From Aurantibacter_A sp039941195 (lineage in GTDB: Bacteria; Bacteroidota; Bacteroidia; Flavobacteriales; Flavobacteriaceae), in contig NZ_JBDVFA010000010.1 of the NCBI RefSeq assembly GCF_039941195.1, positions 1 to 64,000 of the forward strand: a stretch of 64,000 nt of DNA. Reading direction: 5' to 3'. The position numbers were made by a program, and so were the translations under genes. The notes under the pieces were generated by a model, which worked only from the letters and a program-made list of their open reading frames with translations, had not been told where the DNA came from and did not search any database. Each line of letters starts with the position of its first letter. The stretch's first letter is position 1. Of this stretch, positions 25,866-34,760 are shown in pieces.

Positions 25866-27362
25866 CTAGGCTTGTTGGTACGAAGGCAAGTTGAAAATAA
25901 ATGAACTTCCTTCTTTTGGTTTACTTAATACCGTAATAGTAGTATCGTGTAGTTCCATAATTTTTTTAACTATTGCAAGTCCTAACCCAGAACCTTGTTT
26001 CTTTGGACTTTTATCAACTTGCTTGTAGCGATCGAAAATAAAGGGTTGCTCATTAACTGGAATTCCAGTGCCGGTATCGGTAATATTAATTTCAATATTT
26101 TTTCCTTTTTTCTCTAACGAAAGCGTCACCGTACCATTGGTTTCAGTATATTTTATTGCATTTTCAATTAAATTTTGCAGTGCGCGTTCTACCAAACTAA
26201 CATCTGCAAAAACCATACAATTTTCTTTGGGGTTTTGTAATTGAAGGCTAATGTCTTTTTTAGCAGCAAGAACATTAAACTTAGCAATAAGATCATAGGA
26301 CAACTCAGTAATTGAAAAAGGTTCTTTTACTGGTACCACCTGTTCAGCTTCAAGTTTAGAATACTCAAATAGTTGATTAATCAATTTAGATAGACGATCA
26401 ACATTATCATGAGTGATTTGCAGATATTCTTCTTTTTCAGATGCTGTTAGGGTATCACTTTTCATCTGCAAAGTTTCGATATATCCTTTTAAAATAGCTA
26501 AAGGAGTTCTTAAGTCATGTGAAACATTTGCTATTAATTCCCTACGTAATAAATCCACAGATTTCATTTTGTCCATATTGTCTACTATCGTATCCGCCAT
26601 TTCATTAAAAGAATTTGCAAAAATTGCAATATCAGATTTATTTGGGTTTTCAATTCGGGCATCAAGGTCACCCTCTTGAAATTTACGTACAGTACTAGTT
26701 ATCAACCTCAAGTTTTTTGTTAAAAACCATATAGCTAGCAATCCCAAAAGCGCTGTAAATAACATTGCAAGTACTGTAGCACCTGTGCCGAGTTTTGCAA
26801 AATATTGACCCATAAGTGTTTCACTTACTTCCTGAAACTTTTTACCTGCAAGTACTATATACACATATCCATTTCTTCCATCTACTGAATATGGCGCGGC
26901 AGAAAATATTTTTTGGGTATTTAGATTAATAGGGTCATCACCTAAAACGAACTCTTTGCCTTTGGCGTCTATAAATGTTTTAATGGGTGCTAATGAAACA
27001 CTTTTAGTTGGAGCACCGGCATCGTGGTCTAAAACCACAGAATACAATATTTCGCCAACATCATTTAGCAAATACACTTCAATACCTTGATTAACGGCCA
27101 TCATATCATGCATTAAATCACCAAATAATTCTTTATTTACGCTTCCATCTTCAAGGAAAGGAGAATCGTTTTGAAATTTTTCAGCAATTACATGGTTTGC
27201 CACATCGGCATTTAGACGTTGCGTTGTTTCTTGATTGTGTTTTGTAGCAAAGTAATTTGTGATTAAAATATATGAAGCTCCCATGAGCAAAACCAATAAT
27301 ATAAAGGCTGCCCATAGCTTTTTAATCAATTTTGGTGTTAAGGTTTTTTCGGCCATACTCAT
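25866..27362 (-). CDS. HAMP-domain sensor histidine kinase
   Basis: A 498-residue membrane kinase: transmembrane helix about 17-37, periplasmic sensor about 38-192, second helix about 195-215, HAMP region about 216-268, HisKA with the phospho-accepting His282 in LIANVSHDLRTPL, and an HATPase domain with KYKQVDKSPKKQGSGLGLAI (split before the last Gly-rich loop) as the ATP lid. It partners the response regulator gene, whose stop codon overlaps its start (ATGA). The signal sensed by the periplasmic domain is unknown. Confidence 0.92.
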   Translation of the reverse strand: MSMAEKTLTPKLIKKLWAAFILLVLLMGASYILITNYFATKHNQETTQRLNADVANHVIAEKFQNDSPFLEDGSVNKELFGDLMHDMMAVNQGIEVYLLNDVGEILYSVVLDHDAGAPTKSVSLAPIKTFIDAKGKEFVLGDDPINLNTQKIFSAAPYSVDGRNGYVYIVLAGKKFQEVSETLMGQYFAKLGTGATVLAMLFTALLGLLAIWFLTKNLRLITSTVRKFQEGDLDARIENPNKSDIAIFANSFNEMADTIVDNMDKMKSVDLLRRELIANVSHDLRTPLAILKGYIETLQMKSDTLTASEKEEYLQITHDNVDRLSKLINQLFEYSKLEAEQVVPVKEPFSITELSYDLIAKFNVLAAKKDISLQLQNPKENCMVFADVSLVERALQNLIENAIKYTETNGTVTLSLEKKGKNIEINITDTGTGIPVNEQPFIFDRYKQVDKSPKKQGSGLGLAIVKKIMELHDTTITVLSKPKEGSSFIFNLPSYQQA

Positions 27363-28057
27363 AATACGATGTCTTCATTAAATTTATACCCTACGCCCCA
27401 AGTAGTAAGAATATAAGTTGGGTTAGCCATATCCGATTCTATCTTTGCACGCAATCTGTTAATATGAGAATTTACAGTATGTTCATAGCCCTCGAAATTA
27501 TACCCCCAAATAATATTCAACAATTCGGTGCGTGAATAGTTTCTTCCGGGATTTGATGCCATTAATACCAGTAGCTCAAATTCTTTAGGTGAAAGTTCTA
27601 TGCGTTGATCATTTAATAGAACTTTTCTTTTTTCTATATCAACTAACATACCTTCCACAGAAATAGAAGCCGTATTTTTAGTACTAGTCTGTTTTATGTC
27701 AGTTCTACGCATTACAGCTTTTATTCTAGCAAGTAGTTCTCTAATACTAAACGGTTTTGTAATGTAATCATCAGCTCCAATTTCAAGTCCAAGTACACGG
27801 TCTATTTCTTCTGATTTCGCCGTAAGCATAATAATTGGAGTGTTTTTTTCTTTCCGTAATCGTTTACAGACTTCAATCCCATCCATGGATGGCAAGGTTA
27901 AATCTAGAATAATGAGGTCATAATCATTATCCATTGCCATTTTTAATCCTAATGCCCCATCAGTTGCTTTTGAGGTGGTATAGATTAAATCTGTCAGGTG
28001 AATTTCCAGAAGTTTAATAATTTCTGGATCATCTTCTATTATAAGTATTTGTTTCAT
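27359..28057 (-). CDS. OmpR-family response regulator
   Basis: A 232-residue regulator with a receiver domain (acidic pair Asp9-Asp10, phosphoryl-acceptor Asp52 in LIILDLTLPSMDG, conserved Lys in DDYITKPFS) and a C-terminal winged helix of the OmpR/PhoB type (LSPKEFELLVLMASNPGRNY, TVNSHINRLRAKIE). It begins at the ATG at 28057, where the protein start matches the family; a 12-residue extension upstream is less likely. It is the first gene of a two-gene operon with the sensor kinase, and it is divergent from the spondin-type lipoprotein gene, which it may regulate. Confidence 0.92.
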   Translation of the reverse strand: MKQILIIEDDPEIIKLLEIHLTDLIYTTSKATDGALGLKMAMDNDYDLIILDLTLPSMDGIEVCKRLRKEKNTPIIMLTAKSEEIDRVLGLEIGADDYITKPFSIRELLARIKAVMRRTDIKQTSTKNTASISVEGMLVDIEKRKVLLNDQRIELSPKEFELLVLMASNPGRNYSRTELLNIIWGYNFEGYEHTVNSHINRLRAKIESDMANPTYILTTWGVGYKFNEDIVL

Positions 28058-28241
28058 AATTAATTGATTACGAAAGAAGTTAAAAAGTATCACATAGATA
28101 TCACAAGTAACTTTTAAAAGTTAAAATGCAGATTTTCTAAGGACAACTACGCTTTTCTGGTTTTAGTTCAATTGGAAAACTTTAACAATAGTCGATAAGG
28201 TCACAAAACCCTAACAAGATTGCAATAAAAGTTGAAGTTTT

Positions 28242-28276
28242 CGTGACTCCGATAAATTGTTATAGGTCTTAGTTTG
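28242..28276 (+). promoter_or_regulatory. Shared promoter element, copy 1 (CGTGAC-N22-TAGTTTG)
   Basis: CGTGAC at 28242-28247, 22 bases, TAGTTTG at 28270-28276, then 27 bases to the start of the spondin-type gene. The same two boxes with the same spacing occur before the gene at 29964. TAGTTTG resembles the TAnnTTTG -7 box of Bacteroidota; CGTGAC would lie in or near the -33 region or be an activator site. Confidence 0.55.
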
Positions 28277-28303
28277 TGGAAATAATCCTAAAAACTATTA
28301 AAA

Positions 28304-29761
28304 ATGAAAAACTTTAGAACATTTAGAAGCTTAATTGTAATTGCTGCAATTGCCTTATTATATTCTTGTGATGAGGAAACACCAATTGAAACTATTGCAG
28401 AGGCACAAAAAACAGAAACGGAGGCAACGGCTGAACCAGAGGCTGAAGCTGTAACCGAGACAGAAGTTGAGGAGGAAATTGAAACTACTTCCTTTAATAT
28501 TACTATTAAAAACGTAGTACAATATTTAAGCGCTACTGTGTTTAATATGGATAACACAGCAACAGAACCTGGCCCAGTACCGGACGCGGGTTGTTTCTTT
28601 TCCATCGATTTTAAGGCGGCTGCTCCAGGTGGTCGAGTAAGTTTCGCAACAATGTCTGCTGTTTCTAACGATTGGTTTTTTGCACCTAAAGCAGAAGGAA
28701 TAGTTTTATTTGAAGATGGAATGCCAGTTACTGGCGATGTTACCGACCAGGTTTATTTATGGGATGCTGGTGTCGAGGAAGAAGATCCGGCGACAAGGGC
28801 TACTGAACCGAATGGTGGTACTGCCGGTGAGCCTGATGATGACAATACAGTTAGAATAGTAACTACTGATGTAGCTGATTTCATTGCAGCTACACTGACA
28901 TACGATGAAGCATCTATGATTTTTACATTAAAGTTAGAGAATGTGAGGGGAAATAAAGTAGAAACTGACCCAATTGTAATTACACCCGGAATTGCGGTCG
29001 TACATGCACAAGACAATCCGCTATTTGAACCAGGATATCCTGATTTTGGTCATGGATTAGCAGAAATTGCGTTGAGAGGAAATCCTACAAACTTATATGA
29101 GTGGTTAACAGCTACATGTGATACAGGCGCACCATTGCGTATGTCCTCATCTTTTACAGTATTAGCACCAGGCATTGTATATGCGTACAATACGGCGTCA
29201 GATCCTGTATTCACACAAGGGGAAGCGGCAATGATAACTAGTGGAATTGAAGAAATAGCAGAAGACGGTAATGCCTCTATTATGTATGAATATATCACCA
29301 ATGATTTACTTATGCCAGCTGCAAAAAGTAACGAAATGGCACCAGTAGGTCCCGGAGGTAGTTTAACTTTTACATTAGATGCTCCAGTTGGTTATAAGTT
29401 AGGTTTTAATACCATGTTTGTTTTCAGTAATGATTGGTTCATAGCAGCTGATAATGGTGGTTATCATTTATTTAATGGAGATGGCACTCCTAGAACAGGT
29501 TATACGGCAACACATCACGCTTATTTGTTTGATGCCGGTACAGAAATTGATCAACCGATAGGTTTGGGTATGGATCAAGCGCCATTTCAATCAGGGCCAA
29601 ATACAGGCGCATCCGATGAAAACAATACTATAAGAAGAGTAATGCATATTGATGATGTACAATACGGAAAAGGAATTATTGAATCTTATGAAGGTGTCGC
29701 AGGACATCCTGATTTAAGAGGTGGTTATAATTTAGTACAAATCAGTATTGAGGCAAACTAA
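28304..29761 (+). CDS. Lipoprotein with two spondin-N-like domains
   Basis: A 485-residue lipoprotein (lipobox LYSC, Cys22) with a glutamate/alanine/threonine-rich linker (about 25-65) and then two domains that repeat each other: SVNDWFFAP-like (SNDWFFAP, LWDAG, DDDNTVRIV) in the first, and SNDWFIAAD, LFDAG, DENNTIRRV in the second. These features match the spondin N-terminal domain family as found in bacteria. The role is not known; surface exposure is likely. A terminator follows, and the next gene shares its promoter element. Confidence 0.75.
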   Translation: MKNFRTFRSLIVIAAIALLYSCDEETPIETIAEAQKTETEATAEPEAEAVTETEVEEEIETTSFNITIKNVVQYLSATVFNMDNTATEPGPVPDAGCFFSIDFKAAAPGGRVSFATMSAVSNDWFFAPKAEGIVLFEDGMPVTGDVTDQVYLWDAGVEEEDPATRATEPNGGTAGEPDDDNTVRIVTTDVADFIAATLTYDEASMIFTLKLENVRGNKVETDPIVITPGIAVVHAQDNPLFEPGYPDFGHGLAEIALRGNPTNLYEWLTATCDTGAPLRMSSSFTVLAPGIVYAYNTASDPVFTQGEAAMITSGIEEIAEDGNASIMYEYITNDLLMPAAKSNEMAPVGPGGSLTFTLDAPVGYKLGFNTMFVFSNDWFIAADNGGYHLFNGDGTPRTGYTATHHAYLFDAGTEIDQPIGLGMDQAPFQSGPNTGASDENNTIRRVMHIDDVQYGKGIIESYEGVAGHPDLRGGYNLVQISIEAN

Positions 29762-29786
29762 AATATTTAGTACCACAAGAAGAAAG

Positions 29787-29812
29787 GCCTTGGTTATTAA
29801 CCAAGGCTTTTT
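29787..29812 (+). terminator. Terminator after the spondin-type gene
   Basis: Nine-base-pair stem GCCTTGGTT / AACCAAGGC with a three-base loop and five T, 25 bases after the stop codon. Confidence 0.85.
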
Positions 29813-29906
29813 GCATTCATAGTTAAACAGATAAGCTATAGTAATTAACATGCGATGATAAAGTATCACAAATTCATCCCATAAATGCACATAATGTTTA
29901 AATATC

Positions 29907-29941
29907 CGTGACAGCCCTGTTATTTCGCAATAGTTAGTTTG
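29907..29941 (+). promoter_or_regulatory. Shared promoter element, copy 2 (CGTGAC-N22-TAGTTTG)
   Basis: CGTGAC at 29907-29912 and TAGTTTG at 29935-29941, exactly 22 bases apart as in the copy at 28242-28276, and 22 bases before the ATG of the downstream lipoprotein gene. The spacer sequences differ, which makes the two boxes stand out as conserved. Confidence 0.55.
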
Positions 29942-29963
29942 TATAATAATTAAAACAAACGAA

Positions 29964-30854
29964 ATGATAAATCTAAAATTTAAAATAGGCATGTTAAGTA
30001 TTTTCCTTGCCTTAACGAGTATCTCCTGTAGTAACGATGATTCTGAAGACACTCCAATGGACACAACCACCAATTTAACTCTTAACCTATCCGGCTTGGA
30101 AGACCTTGGAGATGATTATTTATATGAAGGATGGGTTATTGTTGATGGTTCACCTATTTCAACAGGAACCTTCTCGGTAGATGCCAATGGTAGTCTTTCT
30201 CAAACTCAATTTGAAATGGATAATCAAGTATTAGATGAGGCAACAACATTTGTACTTTCTATTGAGCCTAACCCAGATCCATCACCAACTCCTGCGGATA
30301 CTAAAATATTCGTCGGTAATTTCGATGGGAATACAGCTAATTTAGGGACAGGAACTGTAGCGCCGTCTTTTGAATCACTTTCCGGCAAATTTATTATAGC
30401 TGCGCCAACAGGTACTGGCGCTGATAATGAAAAATATAGTGGCGTATGGTTTTTAGATAATAGCTCAGGAAGTGCAATCGCAGGTTTAGATTTGCCTGAA
30501 TTAGAAGCGGGATGGAAATATGAGGGATGGATAGTAGTAGATGGAGTACCATTAACTACTGGAACTTTTACATCTACTGAGGGCTCCGATGAAGGTGCTC
30601 CTTTTAGTGGCACTAATCCAGGACCGATGTATCCGGGTGAAGATTTTCTTCAGAATGCACCGGATAATGTAGTGTTTCCAACAGACGTTCGAGGTAAAAT
30701 TGCTGTAATTAGTATTGAGCCTTTCCCAGATAATAGCCCTGCTCCATTTACTTTAAAGCCACTTGCCGGCATGGTTGCAGAAGATGCAATAGGAGTACAA
30801 GAGATTGTAAGTAATGTGACTGCTAGTTTTCCTAGTGGTTTTGTAACTCGATAA
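29964..30854 (+). CDS. Repeat lipoprotein resembling anti-sigma-K (RskA) C-terminal domains
   Basis: A 296-residue lipoprotein (lipobox SISC, Cys22) with two similar halves: YEGWVIVDGSPISTGTFSVD then FVLSIEPNPDPSPTP in the first, YEGWIVVDGVPLTTGTFTST then AVISIEPFPDNSPAPF in the second. The short core W-x-V-x-x-G-x-P and the later SIEP segment recall the extracellular part of RskA-like anti-sigma proteins, but there is no membrane-spanning helix and no sigma-binding head, so a regulatory role should not be assumed. It shares its promoter element with the spondin-type gene and is followed by a terminator. Confidence 0.6.
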   Translation: MINLKFKIGMLSIFLALTSISCSNDDSEDTPMDTTTNLTLNLSGLEDLGDDYLYEGWVIVDGSPISTGTFSVDANGSLSQTQFEMDNQVLDEATTFVLSIEPNPDPSPTPADTKIFVGNFDGNTANLGTGTVAPSFESLSGKFIIAAPTGTGADNEKYSGVWFLDNSSGSAIAGLDLPELEAGWKYEGWIVVDGVPLTTGTFTSTEGSDEGAPFSGTNPGPMYPGEDFLQNAPDNVVFPTDVRGKIAVISIEPFPDNSPAPFTLKPLAGMVAEDAIGVQEIVSNVTASFPSGFVTR

Positions 30855-30892
30855 ACTTGTCCTCATCAAAATTCAAAAGAGTATAAAATATA

Positions 30893-30922
30893 AAACTCCG
30901 ATATTTCACAATATCGGAGTTT
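30893..30922. terminator. Strong bidirectional terminator hairpin
   Basis: A perfect 13-base-pair stem AAACTCCGATATT / AATATCGGAGTTT with loop TCAC, between the convergent genes at 30854 and 30948. Symmetrical A/T ends allow it to act on both strands. Confidence 0.8.
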
Positions 30923-30947
30923 CTATTTGTAAATAATCCATAGTATT

Positions 30948-31430
30948 TTATTCCCATGAATCTATGTGTTGGTTTAAATCATCAAATTCATATGGTCCCA
31001 CTTTATCTTTTCTGTACTTAAATGCTAATAATGTTAAACAAATTAGTGTCACATATAAAAGGAGTATTATAATCCCAACAGGAATAAAGGTTCCGGGTAT
31101 AACATGATTTTCATACTGTCCATAACTAAATAGTATAGAAAGCGTACTGAAAAACTTAAAGACATAAACTACTAAAATCGCATAGAGTGCATATTCTAAA
31201 TTCCTCATTTTAGGATCAGCTACTTCTTCTTCTTTTATTTTGAACCATAATACATACAAAAATCCAAAATGGACTAGTGTAAGCAATGGAAAAATATAAT
31301 TATCAAATTTGAAAAAGTAAAACTTGTTTGTATATAAGCCGTAAAAATTAAAAATGATTAGTATAGCCAAAATTGACACTGTCATCACTAATATGCGTCT
31401 CCACGGCAATATTCGTAAAATTGAATTCAT
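30948..31430 (-). CDS. Conserved hypothetical membrane protein (4 TM)
   Basis: A 160-residue protein with four hydrophobic segments (about residues 12-34, 43-63, 82-106 and 118-144) separated by short loops, and a charged C-terminus (KYRKDKVGPYEFDDLNQH). I do not recognise a family. It is on the minus strand and appears to be transcribed alone, with a terminator-like hairpin just beyond its stop codon. Inner-membrane location is expected; nothing further can be said. Confidence 0.65.
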   Translation of the reverse strand: MNSILRILPWRRILVMTVSILAILIIFNFYGLYTNKFYFFKFDNYIFPLLTLVHFGFLYVLWFKIKEEEVADPKMRNLEYALYAILVVYVFKFFSTLSILFSYGQYENHVIPGTFIPVGIIILLLYVTLICLTLLAFKYRKDKVGPYEFDDLNQHIDSWE

Positions 31431-31609
31431 AGTAAAGTAGGTTATAAGGCTTGGGGAACCTTGTGGTTTATTTTAAAAAACGTGCCCATATAACGTTTAT
31501 TTTATTTTTTCGATAAAGTGCGTAAATGTAAGATTTTACACTAAAACAGTACAATAAACAGCCTCTTTATCGTCAAGGGGTTAATAAAAAAGGATACTTT
31601 ACAAATTAT

Positions 31610-32047
31610 TTATAATATCCATTGTTTGCTATCTGATAGTCTAGCAAAAAAGACTAGTGCTACCGCTATTATAATAACCATAATTGGCAGCAACATTGCA
31701 GCTCCACCATATACTTCATAGGTATTACTAAGGAATTTCATGTAAATCTGTTGCCCTATAACACCTAAAAGTGAAACTAATAAAACGGGGCGTGCCCATT
31801 TTTTTCTCATTAATAAAAATACACAACCCAACGCACCAGCCCAAACGGCTATCGCATAGCACGCCGTAACCCATGCAGGTTGAGCTTCATGTAATTCTCG
31901 TTGTGCTTGTGTTAGTGCTTCTAAATCTTCTATAGACATAAAGGCGTCGGCTAAGTAAGCACCAACTCCCATTAAATTCCATAATAATCCAATGACGGAG
32001 ATAATCCAAAACCACAGCGGTGGTTTTACTCTTAAGGTATTTTCCAT
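31610..32047 (-). CDS. Conserved hypothetical membrane protein (4 TM)
   Basis: A 145-residue protein with four membrane segments: FWIISVIGLLWNLMGVGAYL at the start, then ACYAIAVWAGALGCVFLLM, PVLLVSLLGVIGQQIYMKFL and a long final one ending VALVFFARL. The opening Pro-rich KPPLWFW and the helix with WNLMGVG are typical of a family of small flavobacterial membrane proteins with no known function. No link to the neighbouring TruA gene is apparent, from which it is divergent. Confidence 0.65.
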   Translation of the reverse strand: MENTLRVKPPLWFWIISVIGLLWNLMGVGAYLADAFMSIEDLEALTQAQRELHEAQPAWVTACYAIAVWAGALGCVFLLMRKKWARPVLLVSLLGVIGQQIYMKFLSNTYEVYGGAAMLLPIMVIIIAVALVFFARLSDSKQWIL

Positions 32048-32131
32048 ATAAGGTTGGTTTTAGTTAGTTAAACTCTTTACAAAATACAAAAAATTGATTT
32101 AGTTTCGAATTTTCGCGTAATCCAGCATGCT

Positions 32132-32920
32132 ATGAGTGATAAATATGTGTATTATTTGGTACGAATCCAATTTCTAGGTTTTCGCTTTAGTGGATGGCAA
32201 AAGCAACCAAATCAAAAAACTATAGAAGGAATGCTTTTGAAAACCTTAAAATTTATTCTTCCAAATAGAAAGCTTAAGATTTTGGGAGCTGGCAGAACAG
32301 ATGCAAAAGTTTCCTCTTTAAATGGTGCTTTTGAAATATACCTCGAAGGGACACCTATTCCAAATTTAGAAATTTTTAAAAATATTTTTAATCTTAATTT
32401 ACCTTCTGATATTAAGATACTTAGTATGGTTGAAAAGAATGAAAACTTTAATGTTATAAAAGATGTAAAATTAAAAGAATATGTTTATTTATTTTCTTTT
32501 GGAACAAAGAATCATCCTTTTGCAGCCCCGTTCATTACAAATATTCAAGAAGATTTAAATTTTGAATTAATGGTTGAAACTGCAACATTATTTGCAGGAA
32601 AGAACGATTTTTCAGCCTATACCGTTAAACAAAGTAAAAATAAGAATAACATCCGCGAGGTAGTTTCTTGCTACATCCAAGAAAACAATATTTTAAAGGC
32701 TAATTTTTTTCCAGAAAAGAGCTATGCATTACATATTAAAGCCAATGGATTTGTACGCTATCAAGTACGGATGATTATGGGCGCACTTATACAACTAGGA
32801 AAAGGTGAAATTGATTTAAAGATCATTGAGCAGTCATTAATGCCAAACAACAACATTGAACTTACTTATGTAGCGCCAGGGTCTGGTTTGCTTTTAAATC
32901 AGTTAGATTTTAGGGAATAG
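32132..32920 (+). CDS. TruA-type tRNA pseudouridine synthase, divergent
   Basis: A 262-residue pseudouridine synthase of the TruA family, which makes pseudouridine at positions 38-40 of tRNA anticodon arms. The N-terminal FLGFRFSGWQKQPNQKTIEG and the catalytic Asp57 in GAGRTDAKVSS are clear, and so is VRYQVRMIMGALIQLGKG near the C-terminus. The active-site loop departs from the usual GAGRTDxGVHA: the Gly-Val-His is replaced by Lys-Val-Ser. It may be a diverged paralogue; another TruA elsewhere in the genome cannot be excluded. It stands alone on the plus strand. Confidence 0.8.
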   Translation: MSDKYVYYLVRIQFLGFRFSGWQKQPNQKTIEGMLLKTLKFILPNRKLKILGAGRTDAKVSSLNGAFEIYLEGTPIPNLEIFKNIFNLNLPSDIKILSMVEKNENFNVIKDVKLKEYVYLFSFGTKNHPFAAPFITNIQEDLNFELMVETATLFAGKNDFSAYTVKQSKNKNNIREVVSCYIQENNILKANFFPEKSYALHIKANGFVRYQVRMIMGALIQLGKGEIDLKIIEQSLMPNNNIELTYVAPGSGLLLNQLDFRE

Positions 32921-32927
32921 TAAGCGT

Positions 32928-33812
32928 CTATTCAAATAGGTTAGAGGAGAGGTAACGATCACCCCGATCGCAAACAATAGTAACAATAGTGCCTTTCTCT
33001 AGTTTTTCAGCTAATCTTAAGGCTACAGTAGCTGCCCCACCGCTGCTCATTCCAGAGAAAATACCTTCGTTAATTGCTAATTTTTTAGCAGTCGAAATAG
33101 CTTCTTCTCGGCTAACCTCAAACACCTGATCCACTTTATTTTTATCAAATATTTTTGGTAAATATTCTTCAGGCCATTTTCTAATGCCTGGTATACTACT
33201 GCCGTCAGTAGGTTGAACTCCAACAATTTGCACATTAGAATTTTGCTCTTTTAGGTAGGTAGAAGTACCCATTATTGTGCCCGTAGTGCCCATAGCAGAT
33301 ACAAAGTGCGTAATTTCACCTTTTGTATCTTTCCAAATTTCTGGCCCTGTACTTTTATAATGCGCCTTCCAGTTATTATCGTTTGCAAATTGGTTTATCA
33401 TAACATAACCACTTTCAACAACTTTTTTTTCAGCATAATCTCTAGCGCCTTCAATTCCGATATCAGCACTAGTTAGCGTAACTTTTGCGCCGTATGCACG
33501 CATCGTTTGTACCCGCTCTTTAGTGGCGTTTTCTGGCATCACCAGTTCTATGTCCAAACCATAGATTCCGGCTATCATAGCTAATGCAATGCCGGTATTG
33601 CCGCTTGTAGCTTCAATTAATTTGGAATCCTCCTTAATAGACCCATCCTCAAGGCCACTTTTAATCATATTCAAAGCTGCTCTGTCCTTTACACTACCAC
33701 CAGGGTTGTGCCCTTCTAATTTAAAGAACAATCTAACATTAGGATTCGTGTTTAAAACTTTTGATTCAACCAAGGGTGTATTTCCAATTAAATCTAAAAT
33801 TGAATTAGGCAT
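32928..33812 (-). CDS. cysM: Cysteine synthase, CysM type
   Basis: A 294-residue PLP enzyme that makes cysteine from O-acetylserine and sulphide (or thiosulphate, for CysM). The Schiff-base lysine is Lys42 in PGGSVKDRA, the substrate loop is TSGNTG (69-74), and the phosphate-binding loop is GTTGTIMG. PTDGSSIPGIRKWPEEYLPK is a stretch typical of the CysM branch. The start overlaps the end of the serine acetyltransferase gene by eight bases, so the two steps of cysteine synthesis are translationally coupled, with acetyltransferase first. Confidence 0.88.
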   Translation of the reverse strand: MPNSILDLIGNTPLVESKVLNTNPNVRLFFKLEGHNPGGSVKDRAALNMIKSGLEDGSIKEDSKLIEATSGNTGIALAMIAGIYGLDIELVMPENATKERVQTMRAYGAKVTLTSADIGIEGARDYAEKKVVESGYVMINQFANDNNWKAHYKSTGPEIWKDTKGEITHFVSAMGTTGTIMGTSTYLKEQNSNVQIVGVQPTDGSSIPGIRKWPEEYLPKIFDKNKVDQVFEVSREEAISTAKKLAINEGIFSGMSSGGAATVALRLAEKLEKGTIVTIVCDRGDRYLSSNLFE

Positions 33813-34596
33813 GCGGAAGAGTTTTTATTTTAATCTCAGGAGTATGGAATACGGTAGAATGTGCTGGTACGGAAGCAGTAATCCAGGCATTACCTCCAAT
33901 TATACTGTTCTCGCCAATTATAGTCTCACCACCTAAAATAGTAGCATTCGCGTAAATGGTTACGTTATTCTCTATAGTCGGGTGCCTTTTTGTTTTCTGT
34001 AAATGTTTTGCCACGTAAAGCCCGCCTAAGGTAACTCCTTGGTAGATTTTTACATTATTTTTAATTATAGCAGTTTCTCCAATAACAATTCCAGTACCAT
34101 GGTCTACATGGAAAGAGCTGCCAATTGTAGCTCCAGGGTTTATATCCACTCCCGTTTGTCTATGTGCATATTCAGTCATTAAACGTGGTACTAGCGGAAA
34201 ACCCTCTAAAAATAGTTCATGTGCCAATCTGTAAATAGCGATGGCATAAAAACCAGGGTAAGCCATATAAACCTCTTCAATAGACAGTGAAGCAGGATCA
34301 CAATTAACGGTGGCCTCCGCATCAAGGTTAAGACTTTCTAGCACTTCCGGTAATTTTACTACGTAATTCTCCCATAATTTTTTACAAGGCTTGTCGACCT
34401 CCCAACAAGCCAATTGAACTAGAACATCAAATTCTTGCTCTAATTTATCTAGATTCTCATCAACAGGAGTATCTATGTCGAAGAGCGTGTAAAAAAGAAG
34501 ATTTGTAAACGATTCTACACGCTCTTTTAATGCAAAGCGCAGATTAGGCTGTTTCTTGTGTTTATTAATGCTATCAATTACTGACTGACGATTCAT
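33805..34596 (-). CDS. cysE: Serine O-acetyltransferase (CysE/EpsC-like)
   Basis: A 263-residue enzyme of the left-handed beta-helix acyltransferase type, which acetylates serine with acetyl-CoA, the first committed step to cysteine. The helical N-terminus is followed by hexapeptide repeats: GVDINPGATIGSSFHVDHGT, then GIVIGETAIIKNNVKIYQG and VTIYANATILGGETIIGENS. His residues in the DHGTG segment fit the catalytic position. The ATG at 34596 is chosen because the protein then begins at MNRQSVIDSI; 13 further upstream codons are possible. It is the first gene of the cysE-cysM pair. Confidence 0.88.
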   Translation of the reverse strand: MNRQSVIDSINKHKKQPNLRFALKERVESFTNLLFYTLFDIDTPVDENLDKLEQEFDVLVQLACWEVDKPCKKLWENYVVKLPEVLESLNLDAEATVNCDPASLSIEEVYMAYPGFYAIAIYRLAHELFLEGFPLVPRLMTEYAHRQTGVDINPGATIGSSFHVDHGTGIVIGETAIIKNNVKIYQGVTLGGLYVAKHLQKTKRHPTIENNVTIYANATILGGETIIGENSIIGGNAWITASVPAHSTVFHTPEIKIKTLPHA

Positions 34597-34760
34597 AATA
34601 TTACTATTGTATTCCAAAATTAACCAATAATTCAAAACATAAGTCCTGAAAAGGTTAACTTTAGCTTAAAAGAAAACTACAGCTATCCAAAATATGCCAA
34701 TATTCACAGTATTCTTAAAGAATTTCCCTGTAAGTATTAAAATATAATATCCTTAGACGA

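Noticed and set aside
29964..30854. Anti-sigma factor
   Set aside because: There is only distant RskA-like repeat similarity and no sigma-binding domain or membrane helix; kept as a lipoprotein.
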